Shown here piece by piece: positions 1 through 10,440 of a stretch of 60,521 bases of DNA. Source of the stretch: Fragilaria crotonensis (lineage: Eukaryota > Bacillariophyta > Fragilariophyceae > Fragilariales > Fragilariaceae); NCBI GenBank assembly GCA_022925895.1, contig JAKSYS010000368.1, positions 1 through 60,521 of the forward strand, written 5' to 3'. The translations under genes and the position numbers were made by a program. Within the stretch, counting starts at the first letter, position 1. Every line of letters begins with the position of its first letter. Under the pieces are notes generated by a model. The model made no database searches. It saw only the letters and a list, made by a program, of their open reading frames with translations, and had not been told where the DNA came from.

Positions 1-215
1 TTGCGGTAACAGTTCAGCGTCCGTCTTTAGCACGACCGAATGAGTCAGTAATGTCAGTACTCAGTACGAGTACTCGAGGCTCCAGATTATATGATAGGCA
101 TGCAATACACTTTAGCACTGTTGTACATTTCACCATCCGTGGTCCAGAAGGCGGTCATACGATGATCTCAGATATCTGGATTTATGACATAGCACAAAGC
201 ATTGTGTGATCTACC

Positions 216-1106
216 ATGGCAGCAATTCCTTATCCTTCCCCCTTCCTAGCCACGTGCCTTTCCAACAGGGTTGCCTTGATAACAGGAGGAGGCTCTGGAA
301 TCTGCTACGAAATAACGAAGCAACTGTTGCTGCACGGATGTACTGGTGCTTTGATCTGCGGACGACGCGAAAGCGTTCTGGAAAAGGCATGCCAGTCCCT
401 ACAGGCTGACACGAAAGCGAACGTCGCATTCTTCGTATTGGACGTACGCGACAGCGATCGTTGTGTCGAAGCCGTATCGTACTGCGTACGTCGGTTTGGA
501 CGTTTGGATATCCTCATCAATGGCGCCGCAGGGAACTTTCTTGCTCCGGCTGAATTCTTGAGTCCGAAAGGGTTCCGCACCGTCATGGAAATTGACACCG
601 TGGGTACATTCCACATGGCGCATGCCTCCTTTGCAGCACTTTGCAAGTCCTCCTCTGGAATCATTATCAACATTTCGGCAACCTTGCAGTACGGTGCAAC
701 ATGGTATCAAGCACACGCTTCCGCCGCCAAGAGTGCCGTGGATTCCCTGACGCGAAGTTTGGCGCTGGAATGGGGTACGTATGGAATTCGTGTTGTGGGG
801 ATCGCACCAGGACCTATTGCCGATACTCCAGGTATGACCAAGTTGGCGCCAGAGATGGATGAAGGATTTGCGAAGGATACTGTGCCTCTGGAACGGTGGG
901 GAAGAAAAGAAGAAATTGGCCATGCTGCGATCTATTTATGTACTGCGGAGTATATCTCGGGGGATGTGCTGGTGGTCGATGGCGGTCAATGGTTATGGAA
1001 ACCCCAAGTTGTGCCCCGTGAGATGGTTACCGAATTGTCCAAGAAGGTAGAGAAAGCGAGTCGAGTGGAGATTCCACAACGCCATCCTCCGAGGAGTAAA
1101 TTGTAG
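216..1106 (+). CDS. DECR2: Peroxisomal 2,4-dienoyl-CoA reductase-like SDR
   Basis: A 296-residue intact ORF of the short-chain dehydrogenase/reductase superfamily. The N-terminal Rossmann nucleotide motif TGGGSGIC (residues 24-31) is followed by the NGAAGNF motif near residue 105. The QAHASAAKSAVDSLTRS segment replaces the usual SDR Tyr-x3-Lys site in the way known for 2,4-dienoyl-CoA reductases (mammalian DECR2, yeast Sps19). The protein ends in SKL, a canonical PTS1 peroxisomal signal. Inferred role: NADPH-dependent reduction of 2,4-dienoyl-CoA during peroxisomal beta-oxidation of polyunsaturated fatty acids. The ATG at 216 sits in a good context (ctaccATGgc). No intron or frame break is seen. 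It converges on the RING gene downstream. Another peroxisomal SDR is possible, but the combined motifs favour DECR. Confidence 0.88.
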   Translation: MAAIPYPSPFLATCLSNRVALITGGGSGICYEITKQLLLHGCTGALICGRRESVLEKACQSLQADTKANVAFFVLDVRDSDRCVEAVSYCVRRFGRLDILINGAAGNFLAPAEFLSPKGFRTVMEIDTVGTFHMAHASFAALCKSSSGIIINISATLQYGATWYQAHASAAKSAVDSLTRSLALEWGTYGIRVVGIAPGPIADTPGMTKLAPEMDEGFAKDTVPLERWGRKEEIGHAAIYLCTAEYISGDVLVVDGGQWLWKPQVVPREMVTELSKKVEKASRVEIPQRHPPRSKL

Positions 1107-1333
1107 CATCGGCTAGTAAAAAAGGCATCAGTAGGCTATCTCCTTGTCTACGCTTGTGTATATGAAGTCTTAGATAAATTTTGGGCCAAATAACACTCGT
1201 GTACAATATTGCCGATGGCAGAACACGTACGCTAACAATAATCGTCGATCGTCCGCGCGAAAGCTACATGGACCAATCGTCGACGAACAATGTCATGGCG
1301 TACTTCACGACTGAGTTCACGTGTTGCTTGTCA

Positions 1334-2164
1334 CTAGCTCGAATCCTGCGCCCGTTGAGGCACGATTCCGAGTTCCTCCATGCCTCGCTTCCAATCTCGA
1401 TTCGTTACCAAAGACTTTCGGCAGTAGGGGCAGGCCAAATGATGATCCAACCATCCCAACAAACACTCACGATGAAAGACATGCTCATGATTGTCGTTAA
1501 CTATTTGGCCATCAATCAATGCCTCAAGGCAAATCGCACATTCGTTATTTGATTGTTCTGGGTCGCGCACTAAGATTGTCGGAACTTCGGACGCCGGGGT
1601 AGGATCATAAAGAGGGGGCTCCTGACGAGCGACGGAACTGATTTGTTGCATCGTTCCAGTTTCCGATGTGCTGGCGGGGTTGTCCTGTATTGATGCCTGC
1701 ACGATGTCACCCGATTCAATATCCAGCGGGGATTGCACGCCATGCAATTGATCCGAGACGCCATTTTCTGATTGTGGAGACTCGACCTGCAGAGATTCCA
1801 CAGCATCCATCTTTGGATTGGAAAAAGACGCGCCAGGTCAGGATTCTCTCCAAAACTTGTAATCGTTGATCTTCCGTCAATCCTTCTTTGATATGATACA
1901 GACTGTCATCCCCTTCATAGAAACGATTCAGCTGGGGATCGCGTGCCATTCATGGCCCATACTCGAGCCTGATGTGCAGCATGAAAGGATTCCCAATCCA
2001 CCCAAGCAACAACAACCCCAACATCGTCGCATGTGTGGGTAAACGGCGCGGCTCCCGAGCAATCCCACCACGCACACGAGTCCGATCAGGAAGACGAATA
2101 TCCCAAAGAACGCTACGAACCAATAAATTCCACCAGGTGGAGCGTTACTACTGTTTTGTGACAT
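1334..2164 (-). CDS. Membrane-anchored RING finger protein, frame-broken
   Basis: Three overlapping minus-strand reading frames make one likely gene. The first (2164 down to about 1945) starts MSQNSSNAPPGG and holds one strong transmembrane helix followed by a Cys-rich segment. The second (about 1945-1810) encodes a linker. The third (1810-1334) has an acidic/Ser-rich stretch and a C-terminal RING: CAIC, NHEHVFHREC, then CPYC. The third zinc ligand position is His rather than Cys. The family role would be an E3 ubiquitin ligase on an internal membrane. Two single-base frame changes, near 1940 and 1815, cancel each other. No convincing intron fits these places (the best GT-AG pairs would be only 19-31 nt), so they are either assembly indels or gene damage. 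It converges on the DECR gene. Confidence 0.6.
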
Positions 2165-3630
2165 TGTCTTTCAGTATTGTAATACAGCGTTGTAAACGAA
2201 TGGCACAGCATTGAGGCTGAAGGTTGACGATTGTGATGCCGAATGTTTTCGAAGATGCAAATGCAAGGGATCTGTGTTGTGCTGTTCGCTTCGAGTACTG
2301 TACTTGCTACTCCGAGTACGACAGAACCGGTAGTAGAACCTGGTACTACTAGTACCCGATGTTTGTCGTGGTCGAGCATTGAGCATTGAGCATTGAGCAT
2401 TGAGCACTCTGATTTCCGTTTTGACCGATTTGTCACAGATGTTCTTTCTCTCGTTTGGTCGTGAAATCCCTGCTGCACGTGACATGGATTTGTCATGTTT
2501 GGTGTCCGCTTCTAAACATTTGAGTCCAATGCTTGAAAGGGCACATGACCAGTTCATTTGATACACAACTTCGATGCTCATGCTGCTGAGTTGTAATGGG
2601 ACTTGTCTTTGTCTTTCATTAACTTGGACAACCAAGTTAACAAGCAAATCGTCCAAGTTCAAAACTTGTTCAACTTGTTCTGTATTGGCCACCAGTTTTG
2701 GAAGAAGATGCACCACAGCATGCTTGATATGCTGATGAAATGATCTTTGCATGCACACCAGCATGCAACAAAGAAGAAAGCTGGATATTGGTCTGTTGGC
2801 ACCATACACCCAGTCATTGTTATTAGCACCCAAAATGGTAGGAGAACTGGTGCCACCATGATAATTGCTAGCAAAGGCCCAATTTAACCAATAAGAGGAT
2901 GAAAAAAATGATACCAACAAATCAGCAGCACAACCCATATGCTTCCTGCTGCCAATACTAGTAGTGCTGCTGAATGAGGGACCAAGCAAGACTGTGTCAA
3001 GTCAGGAAATAAGAGGAAGTTATTGAGCTACTGTGAAATGGTTTGAATTGCAATTGTGGAAACAAACCTCTGTTCTTGTTTGAATGTGGACTAAAGTCCC
3101 TCCTTCCAAAGGCATCATTCATGTCATCTCCCCACTAAGAGCACTCCTGCTCACTTTTGACACAAAATCAGATGACAAGCAAGTTGTTTCAGTATTTCTC
3201 CGTGATCACATCCTTTTAACTGGACTTGCGGCTGAATACTTTAGTGTCTTGGATGCAGTCCTCAAGTTTGCAACAATGCTGACATTGAATTCCTCACAAA
3301 TGAAGCCTTCTTGAGCAAGGCTACAAGATCACTGTGGGAGGGGAGGATATAAGTGGTAAGGATCGGCTGCATACCTTTGTTTCATCATGTGTTTAATAGA
3401 GGAGAACAATGAGCGTCCCTTTCTTGCCAGCAGAGTGATACAAGATTATGCCTGGAATTCTTTAAAAAACATTATAAAAAAACGAGAGATCTAATTTACG
3501 TGCTGCCGCTCAGCCAAAGACAAAAAGGCAGTCGACTCGCACGGATAGGCACTGCACTGGGATGTGCAGTAGCTATCGTCGCTGTGATTCCGGGTATTGT
3601 ATCTACTGTGCGTTGAAATACTCGCGGATG
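2165..3630. other. Unassigned DNA, no supported gene
   Basis: About 1.5 kb without a gene I can defend. A 272-codon minus-strand frame (2171-2989) has no recognisable domain and runs across a heptanucleotide tandem repeat, so I do not call it. The stretch 2500-3400 differs from other intergenic DNA here: it is poor in GTAC and rich in TTGCTAGC/CATGAT-like words. It could be an old, unidentified mobile element. Confidence 0.5.
2374..2406. repeat. Heptanucleotide tandem repeat (GAGCATT)n
   Basis: Four full copies of GAGCATT followed by a partial copy, read directly from the sequence. It is a simple microsatellite inside non-coding DNA. Confidence 0.9.
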
Positions 3631-3639
3631 GACCGCATA

Positions 3640-4740
3640 CCGTTCATTGCGCGCGCTGTTTGACTCGTCTGTACCTTTCCTTAAAGATGGGAGCGTTGAT
3701 CGATAACCAATTCTTAACGACTCCTAGAGAGTGTTGTTCATGGTCTCCCACCTCCCGGTGCAGTAGTTTTTGTACATTCGCCTCATACATGGAGCGATGA
3801 CGATAAATCTCGGTTAATTGGGAGCGCACTTCGCGTTTGGATGCTTCTGCTTTGGTACGTTCATCGTGTCCATGGACTTCCAGATTTTGTTGCTTCCAGA
3901 GGGTGTACCATCTTTCCCAAACATATAAGATTAAATTTGCCTGCCTGCCGCACAGCATCCGTCCTTGTCGTCGGCGCCTTGTTGACTCTCGCAATACCGA
4001 CGCTGATGTTGGCTCCGGTACAAAATCTCCCCATGAATAATTGACTCCAGCCGATGTTGTTTTCTTGACATATAATACAACGCAGAGTGGGATGGTATTG
4101 TTCCGGTGACAACGTAATATCCTTGGTCGTCGAACTTAACCATTGTCGAAGACCGTCCATCATCAAGCTGCACAACAGAGGGTGAGTATCGGACTGAATA
4201 CAGAAATCTCGAATGCCTGTCAGAAATTTATTGCGCCACTCCACTCGGGTTGTGTGTGCGCATCGGAGAATGTGAAGATAATCCTCGTTATTCGATCCGC
4301 ACAGGATGCACTGACGTGTGCCTCCATCGAATTTATTTGCACGCGCATGGGTGGGTAAGATGCCGTGCAGAAGCTTGACGACATGAGTGTGAGGAACTGA
4401 GGTCCTGTTTATCGCTGTCGCGTGCGCATCTCAATTGATTGATTGTAGGGTTGATTCAGTCCATGCATTCTTTTCGCGGATATAGTTGAGTAGGGGTTTA
4501 GCGGATGCCTCGTGAAGTAAGACGGTTGAATATTTGCCAGTTACTGTTCCATCTGGGAGGAGTAAGTGCGCTCGGGCTAAGGGGGACATGAGTACGAACG
4601 GGCGCCGAGCTCCAAATTCCAGGTTGTACATTCCTGCCTGTGCGTCGGCATCGACGTTCAGCTGACCGAGAAGATCAAGGTGTTGATAAGACCGTTGCTT
4701 TTCCTGATGCCCTTTTACGTGTATGCCAGGAATTCTAGTA
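3640..4740 (-). pseudogene. Relic of LINE-like RT element (C-terminal part)
   Basis: Minus-strand fragments at 4735-4640, 4631-4431, 4244-3861 and 3994-3644 match, in order, the C-terminal region of the LINE-like element at 52-57 kb. Shared blocks include the GHQ..K RNase H end with LNV.ADA, the LPDGTVTGKYST stretch (AGTVTSHYET in the other copy), EWRNKF..I with NNIGW..LF.GR, and the terminal W..W..QN.DLHGHD block with DH and NWLS. The frame changes several times and the RT domain is absent. This is therefore a decayed, 5'-truncated copy of the same family. The copia element lies immediately to its right. Confidence 0.75.
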
Positions 4741-4785
4741 GATTCGGGTAATTTGTAAATGTGTTACAATTACGTGGATTGTTTT

Positions 4786-5127
4786 TGTTGGAAAACAGGA
4801 GCGACCTGACGGACAGAGGACCAGGCACCCGGGTTACAACAGGGAAACGTCAGAGGTGAAGTGGAAAGATATGAAGAACGTAAAAGAAAATGAAAGTTTG
4901 AAAGTGACGTGGGCGGATGTAGTGCGTGGAACGAACCGCCCGACACAACAGGTAGAAAATTCAAAGAGAGTTGTTTCGAGCTCATTCTCTCGAAACAATC
5001 CTATTAGTGAGATTTAAGTTTGATTGACTTCTTTCTTTTACTTTTGATCTTGTCGTCTAGCCTGTTTAAGTTCCATACAGTACTGCGTTAAGGGCACAGT
5101 ACTACAGGTGAAACGGTAATTTTAACA
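4786..5127 (+). repeat. 5' LTR of copia element (342 bp)
   Basis: It starts TG and ends CA, and matches the 3' LTR base for base as far as I can read except for an extra CGGG around 4829-4833 (ACCCGGGTTAC against ACCTTAC). It contains a 10-bp stem hairpin (4971-4980 with 4989-4998) and an initiator-like element at 4982-4988. Confidence 0.95.
4982..4988 (+). promoter_or_regulatory. Initiator-like element in 5' LTR
   Basis: TCATTCT fits both the general YYANWYY initiator and the YCAYTYY initiator described for oomycete stramenopiles, with the putative +1 A at 4984. The same heptamer is at 10631-10637 in the 3' LTR. Transcription starting here would make U3 about 198 bp. This is inferred from motif and position only. 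Confidence 0.45.
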
Positions 5128-5141
5128 TTGTTTCGAGAGAA
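5128..5141 (+). promoter_or_regulatory. Putative primer-binding site, self-complementary to LTR
   Basis: The 14 bases directly after the 5' LTR, TTGTTTCGAGAGAA, are the exact reverse complement of 4985-4998 inside the LTR. They lack the TGG start expected of a PBS for an intact tRNA 3' end. Their place immediately after the LTR is where a PBS should lie. See the finding on self-priming. Confidence 0.5.
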
Positions 5142-5169
5142 AGAACTACTAACGATTTTCCGCCGTTTC

Positions 5170-6650
5170 ATGGACGACAGAACCGTTGAAGAGCTTATTG
5201 AGGAATTGAGAGCCTTGAGGTGCGTGAGAACCTGATTATAACGCAGTTGGAGACCAGGGTGCGAGAACACGCCGTGGAAACACCACCAAGAGCAACGCGA
5301 CAGGTGACGCACGAGTTCGTGACGACCGTGAACGGTTTCACCCGTGGTGACCGCATCCGTATAACAAATAAGGTGCGCAAGCCTGCTACGTGGAACAACG
5401 ACCGCGAGTGGACAGAAGAGCGAGGCGAACAGCCACGGTTACAAGAGTGCGAGCAGACCAGATCCATTTCATCACCGACAACGGGTTGAGACCTGGCGTG
5501 CACCCAACAACGTCAGGAAGATTTAAACCCCAAACGCCGTCGTCGTCATGAGCTCCACTTCCTCCGACGCACACGCTAACGAAGGAAGTGATGCCAGTCG
5601 TGGAGGCAGTGGAAGAGGAAACAGGAGAAGCGGCCGAGGAAACAGGACCGCAAGGGGACAGGACAAGGAAATGGTACCAGGACAGCGGGAAGGAACGTTG
5701 GACGCACACGTTTCAAAGGAAGCACCGAGGAAATGAACGGGAATGTTTTGAATGTTACGAGGAACAGAGTGACAGGAGACAGTTTGCAAAAACCCTTGAG
5801 GCGTTGAAAGCTACGTTAAAACCAAGTTGATGTTTTCAGAGGACCTCGCCCCTTTGTTCGGAATGGAAATAAGCGAACCCACGATCGAGAAACCAGACGA
5901 CCCTGGACCGAATCCCACCGAGACTGATAAGCTAATTTGGCAGGAAGAAGTCAAGGAGTATGTGAAACGCACTCGCACGCTCAAAGGGAATTTGGCAAAT
6001 GTCCACGCAGTTATCTGGAGCCAGTCCAGTGAAGCGATGAGGTCCAAAATCAAGGCACTTGTGGAGTACGAGCAGAGGGCCAAGGCAAATGACTGTACAT
6101 GGATGCTGCAACAGATAAAAGCCACAACAATGCAGTTCGATGCAAACGCAATCCTTTCTTGTCCCTTCTTGATGCCAGAGCCAGATTTCTCTCCTGCAAA
6201 CAGGAACAGCACCAATCGGCCGACGAATATCTTGAGCGACTCAAAGGCTTTGCCGACACTATAGAGTACCACGGAGGGACCATCGCTGAGAGCCACACAC
6301 TTATCCCGGAACAGACGGATGAGGAACAATGCGAGATGAAAACACTCGAAAAGCGATGGCACGTGATAGAACTCTAGCGGTGGCCTTGATTCGGGAGCAG
6401 ATCCCACCAGATATGGTACGCTCATAGCAGATCTGTCGAACCAATTTGCAATGGGCATCAACAACTATCCTTCGGACATCACGTCTGCATACAGTCTACT
6501 GGTAAATTACAAGACTCCGAGCAATGCCAGGGTACGAAATACAGACCACAACAACAACGGAGCGGCGAACAACAACGGTACAACAACAACCAACACCACA
6601 AGCAACCAGACACCCGCGGCAGAGGCCAGCGCAATGACTTTCACCCAAGA
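5170..6650 (+). pseudogene. CoDi-like gag, frame-broken
   Basis: It starts MDDRTVEELIEELRALR at 5170. A frame change near 5215 leads into a charged segment with RGDRIRITNKVRKPA. The capsid-like body spans about 5740-6440 (FECYEEQSDRRQF, PGPNPTETDKLIW, SLLDARARFLSCKQ, DTIEYHGGTIAES). The end is Asn/Thr-rich. Successive blocks lie in different frames, each shift being one nucleotide, while the protein sequence on both sides stays well conserved. No CCHC zinc knuckle is visible. Role by family: particle structural protein. Confidence 0.8.
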
Positions 6651-8120
6651 TGGAGCGAACGCATCCACAGTAGAAGGAGCGAGTGACAACAGGAACAACC
6701 TCGCCGCAAATACTGGAACAACCCTCCTACAGCATGCTTTGATGCTCGCCCAAGTGAAACCACATAGTATTGACCCGGACTGGATCTTGTTGGACTCACA
6801 GTCCACGATATCAGTTTTCAACAACCCAACCATGTTGTCAAACATCAGAAAGAGCGAACATGTACTTCGGGCCATGACGAATGGCGGTTATCAGGACTCA
6901 CACATGGTGGGAGATTTCGCCAACCTAGGAACCGTCTGGTTCAACAGCGAATCGATTGCCAACATCCTATCGCTTGCTGATGTAACCAAAGTCTGTCGAG
7001 TTACAATGGACTCAGGAAAGGAGGCCTCTATATCAGTTCATCGGAAGGACAGGAGTGTTATGAAGTTTGTGGAACACCCATCTGGTTTGTATGTTTTCGA
7101 CTCAAAGAGTAAGGCTTTAGGCGACACCACTACCGCTTACACTATGGTTACCACTGTAGCTCAGCAGCGTAAGTTGTTCTCCCCACGAGAAGTTAGCAGC
7201 GCAGATGTCGCGTGACTTATATCGAAAGATTGGGCGCCCAGATGAAGCAGAGTTTCAGAAGATCCTTCGACAGAACCTCATCCGAAATTGCCCAGTGACT
7301 CCCGAAGACGCTCGAAGAGCGCTAATCATATACGGTCCGGACATTGCAGCAATCAAAGGTAAAACCACAAGGTCCAGCGCGAGTAAGAGAGTTCCAACGT
7401 TCGAAGCCATACCAATACCACCTCCGATACTCAAACACCATCGGAAAGTCACCCTGTGCATTGATTTTTTCTTCGTACAAGGACATGGTTTTCTACACAC
7501 CATATCACGCAACATTGGATTCAGGACGGTCAGTCATGTCCCCGACAGAAAGCAATCGACAATTGTCGACGAGGTCAAAAATGTGATTAAACTATACACC
7601 GACCGAGGTTTTGTTATTTGCGACGTACATGGCGATCATGAATTTGAGTGCATTCGAGATCAACTGCGCCCCATTGAAGTTAACGTGGTTCCGAGAGACT
7701 CCCATGTTGGCGAAGTAGAGCGATCGATCCGCACCATTAAGGAGCGCTTGCGTGCATGTGTACATGGATTACCGTATAAACGCCTTCCCAAGTTAATCAT
7801 CACCAGCATGGTCACGGATGTCGTACGACTACTAAACCAGTTCCCGTGGAAGAATGGTATATCGGATACCCTCAGCCCTTCGGCCATAGTGACAGGGGCA
7901 CCGCTACCAGATTACAACAGCTTATGTCTTGAGTTCGGGTCTTACGTACAAACATTTGAAGATAACTCTCCATCCAACACGATTAAGGCTCGTTCTCTTG
8001 GTGCCATTGTTCTTAATCCGACTGGAAATGCGCAAGGGGATTACTATTTCCTTCCCTTGCCACCGGAGCGCGCATATCACGTCACCAATATACTCCGTTG
8101 CCGCTCACTGATGTTGCTAT
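6651..8120 (+). pseudogene. CoDi-like protease and integrase
   Basis: The aspartic protease active site is WILLDSQSTISVF near 6780 (Asp in the copia-type D-S-Q-S/T setting). The protease frame ends at 7215 with a one-nucleotide change at the conserved A-R-DLYRK junction. The integrase core follows in the frame 7205-8233 with Asp in CIDFFF, Asp in CDVHGDHEFE and Glu in SHVGEVERSIRTIKER, so the D-D-E triad is complete. No clear N-terminal HHCC zinc domain is seen. The tail after about 8100 is out of frame. Confidence 0.85.
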
Positions 8121-9726
8121 CGCACGAGTTGAAGCTTTGGCTTATAACGAAGGTCAGCCACTCATACAGGCATCGGGGCTTGTCGTGGAATGGAACGTCG
8201 ACCAGACAATCGATGACGACGCATACGATTTAGATTACGACCCGCCCGACGATGATCCGGATGATGATGTTGTCCCAGAAGATTTTGACCCTGTTGAACG
8301 CGACGAACTTCGTGACCTTGCTGCAGACCAAGGACAAATTGAGGAGCCCGGTATTGAATCGGTCCAAGGAACACCAGCGACGACACCAAACAACCAGGAG
8401 ATTGAACAAGAACTGGATGAAACATGGGAGGAAGAAAATGATGCAACGTTCGACATTGATACTGATAACGAAATTGACAACAACGTCGAAATGAACCAAG
8501 CACTGGGACATGAGGAAGGAGAAAACCAAGGAGCGGACCCTGAGGATGAAAACACTACGTTGAACCAAGGAGCGCGAGACAACGAGGATGCTGCGAATGT
8601 GGAACAAAATCAGGACGATACAGACGTTCAAGGAGCGAACGTACAAAACGTGTACAACCTCCGAGAACGACGTGGAAACACAAACGCATTCAGGAACGCT
8701 TTGGATAACCCGTACAATTCCAAATCATACTTTCCGCCCACACAACTTCATCAACTTGCTGTGCCGATTGATATGCAGAAACGTGTTTTTGCTTTTGTAT
8801 TTACACAAATGTCGGCTAGAGCAGGATTAAAGAAATACGGACAACGAGCCGTGGCTGCAATGACAACCGAATTTGCACAATTTGAAGACCTTGACGTGTA
8901 CGAAGTGGTGGACCCAAAGACCTTGACAGTTGAAGAAAAGAGAGCCGCACTGAGGGCTCTAAACTTACTGCAGGAGAAACGATGCGGAAAACTAAAAGGC
9001 AGAACGGTAGCTGATGGTCGCAAGCAACGGTCCATGTATGAGAAGTCAGAAACGGCGTCACCGACGGTTGCTAACGATGCACTCATGTTGAGCATCATGA
9101 TTGACGCACACGAACGACGTGATATTGCCACAAGCGATGTAGTGGGTGCATATCTAAAATGCAAGATGGACGACTACGTTCTAATAAGGTTCGAAGGTGA
9201 GTCTGTGGACATTTTGTGTCAAATGAACCCGTCGCACAGACAGTTTGTGACAATCGAGAATGGTAAGAAGGTATTGTACGCAAGGCTCAACAAAGCGATG
9301 TACGGGTGCGTTAAGTCCGCCTTACTATGGTACAATCTACTGAGTTCATCGCTGAAGGAGATGGGTTTCGAAATCAATCCCTACGACCCGTGTGTAGCGA
9401 ACAGCACAATAAATGGAAAACAGTGTACAATCGTGTGGTATGTGGATGATATGAAAATTTCACATGCAGATCCGGCGGTTGTTACATCTGTAATTGAAAA
9501 ACTGGAAGCAAAGTTCGGAAAGATGAAAACCACTCGAGGAAAGGAACACACGTTTTTAGGAATGAAGATAAAGTACACTGACGAAGGCACAGCGGCTATC
9601 ACCATGATTGACTACCTACAGGAAGCGATCGTGGAATCCGGTCTTGATGTAACCAAGACTGCTGTTACCCCGGCAAGGAAAGAACTACTGAAGTGGACGA
9701 ATCTTCCCGGTCCTTCTGAAGGATGA
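8098..9726 (+). CDS. CoDi-like reverse transcriptase
   Basis: A 542-codon frame. An acidic linker (residues about 40-190) precedes the RT. The RT holds TSDVVGAYLK with the first catalytic Asp, the KAMYGCVKSALLWY block and the WYVDDMKISH motif carrying the catalytic YVDD. These are standard copia RT features. The frame ends a few codons early, because the conserved continuation HERFHSVVCKLLYVATRAR lies one nucleotide out of frame just downstream. Confidence 0.9.
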   Translation: MPLTDVAIARVEALAYNEGQPLIQASGLVVEWNVDQTIDDDAYDLDYDPPDDDPDDDVVPEDFDPVERDELRDLAADQGQIEEPGIESVQGTPATTPNNQEIEQELDETWEEENDATFDIDTDNEIDNNVEMNQALGHEEGENQGADPEDENTTLNQGARDNEDAANVEQNQDDTDVQGANVQNVYNLRERRGNTNAFRNALDNPYNSKSYFPPTQLHQLAVPIDMQKRVFAFVFTQMSARAGLKKYGQRAVAAMTTEFAQFEDLDVYEVVDPKTLTVEEKRAALRALNLLQEKRCGKLKGRTVADGRKQRSMYEKSETASPTVANDALMLSIMIDAHERRDIATSDVVGAYLKCKMDDYVLIRFEGESVDILCQMNPSHRQFVTIENGKKVLYARLNKAMYGCVKSALLWYNLLSSSLKEMGFEINPYDPCVANSTINGKQCTIVWYVDDMKISHADPAVVTSVIEKLEAKFGKMKTTRGKEHTFLGMKIKYTDEGTAAITMIDYLQEAIVESGLDVTKTAVTPARKELLKWTNLPGPSEG

Positions 9727-10440
9727 ACACGAACGATTCCACAGCGTGGTTTGTAAGTTACTGTATGTGGCTACTCGTGCACGTGTAGATATTCTGCTAC
9801 CGATCGGTTTCCTTTGTACGAGGGTGACCAAGAGCACGTTAGAAGATCAAGACAAGTTACTGCGTGTCCTTCAGTACATCAAGGGATCGATGGACATGGA
9901 ATACGTCATTGGATCCGACGACATGGGAAACATGCGTACTTGGGTGGACGCATCCTATGCAGTACACCCTGATATGCGGAGCCATACCGGTGGGGTGATG
10001 TCTTTGGCACTGGAGGAGTTTTATGCAAATCTACCAAACAGAAATTGAACAGAAAAGCTCGACCGAGGCCGAGGTTGTGGGATCAAGTGATTACTTACCG
10101 AACACTATCTGGACAAAGATGTTCCTCGAGGCCCAAGGCTTTACGATCTCGAACAACATTCTAGAGCAGGACAACCAGAGTGCCATACGATTGGAAACAA
10201 ACGGAAGAACATCGGCAGGGCCTAAGTCACGTCACATTGACATAAGATACTTTTGGATGAAGGATAGGGCCAAAGCAGCAGGTGTAAAGATCCGACACTG
10301 CCCTACTTGGCGCATGCTAGCGGACTTCTTCACAAAACCATTACAAGGAAACTTATTCCGAACACTCCGCGATGTACTTATGGGACACAAGCATGTTACC
10401 ACCCTGGAGCAAGGACCGCCGCCCGCAGACGAGGAGCGTG
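9720..10440 (+). pseudogene. CoDi-like RNase H domain
   Basis: Two overlapping frames (9746-10048 and 10023-10508) encode the RT thumb and RNase H. Visible residues: WVDASYA (Asp), SSTEAEVVGSSDY (Glu), LEQDNQSAI (Asp), ending with RHIDIRYFWMKD and ADFFTKPLQG. Two one-base deletions near 10012 and 10048 separate SLALE, GVLCKSTKQKLN and KSSTEAE. The frame runs into the 3' LTR. Confidence 0.85.

Noticed and set aside
1928-1980. 31-nt GT-AG intron to explain the RING gene frame change
   Set aside because: Far shorter than the other introns in this window (55-258 nt) and would remove conserved-looking sequence. A one-base indel explains the change.
2171-2989. 272-codon minus-strand frame
   Set aside because: No domain, runs through a heptanucleotide microsatellite, and the composition is not convincing as protein.
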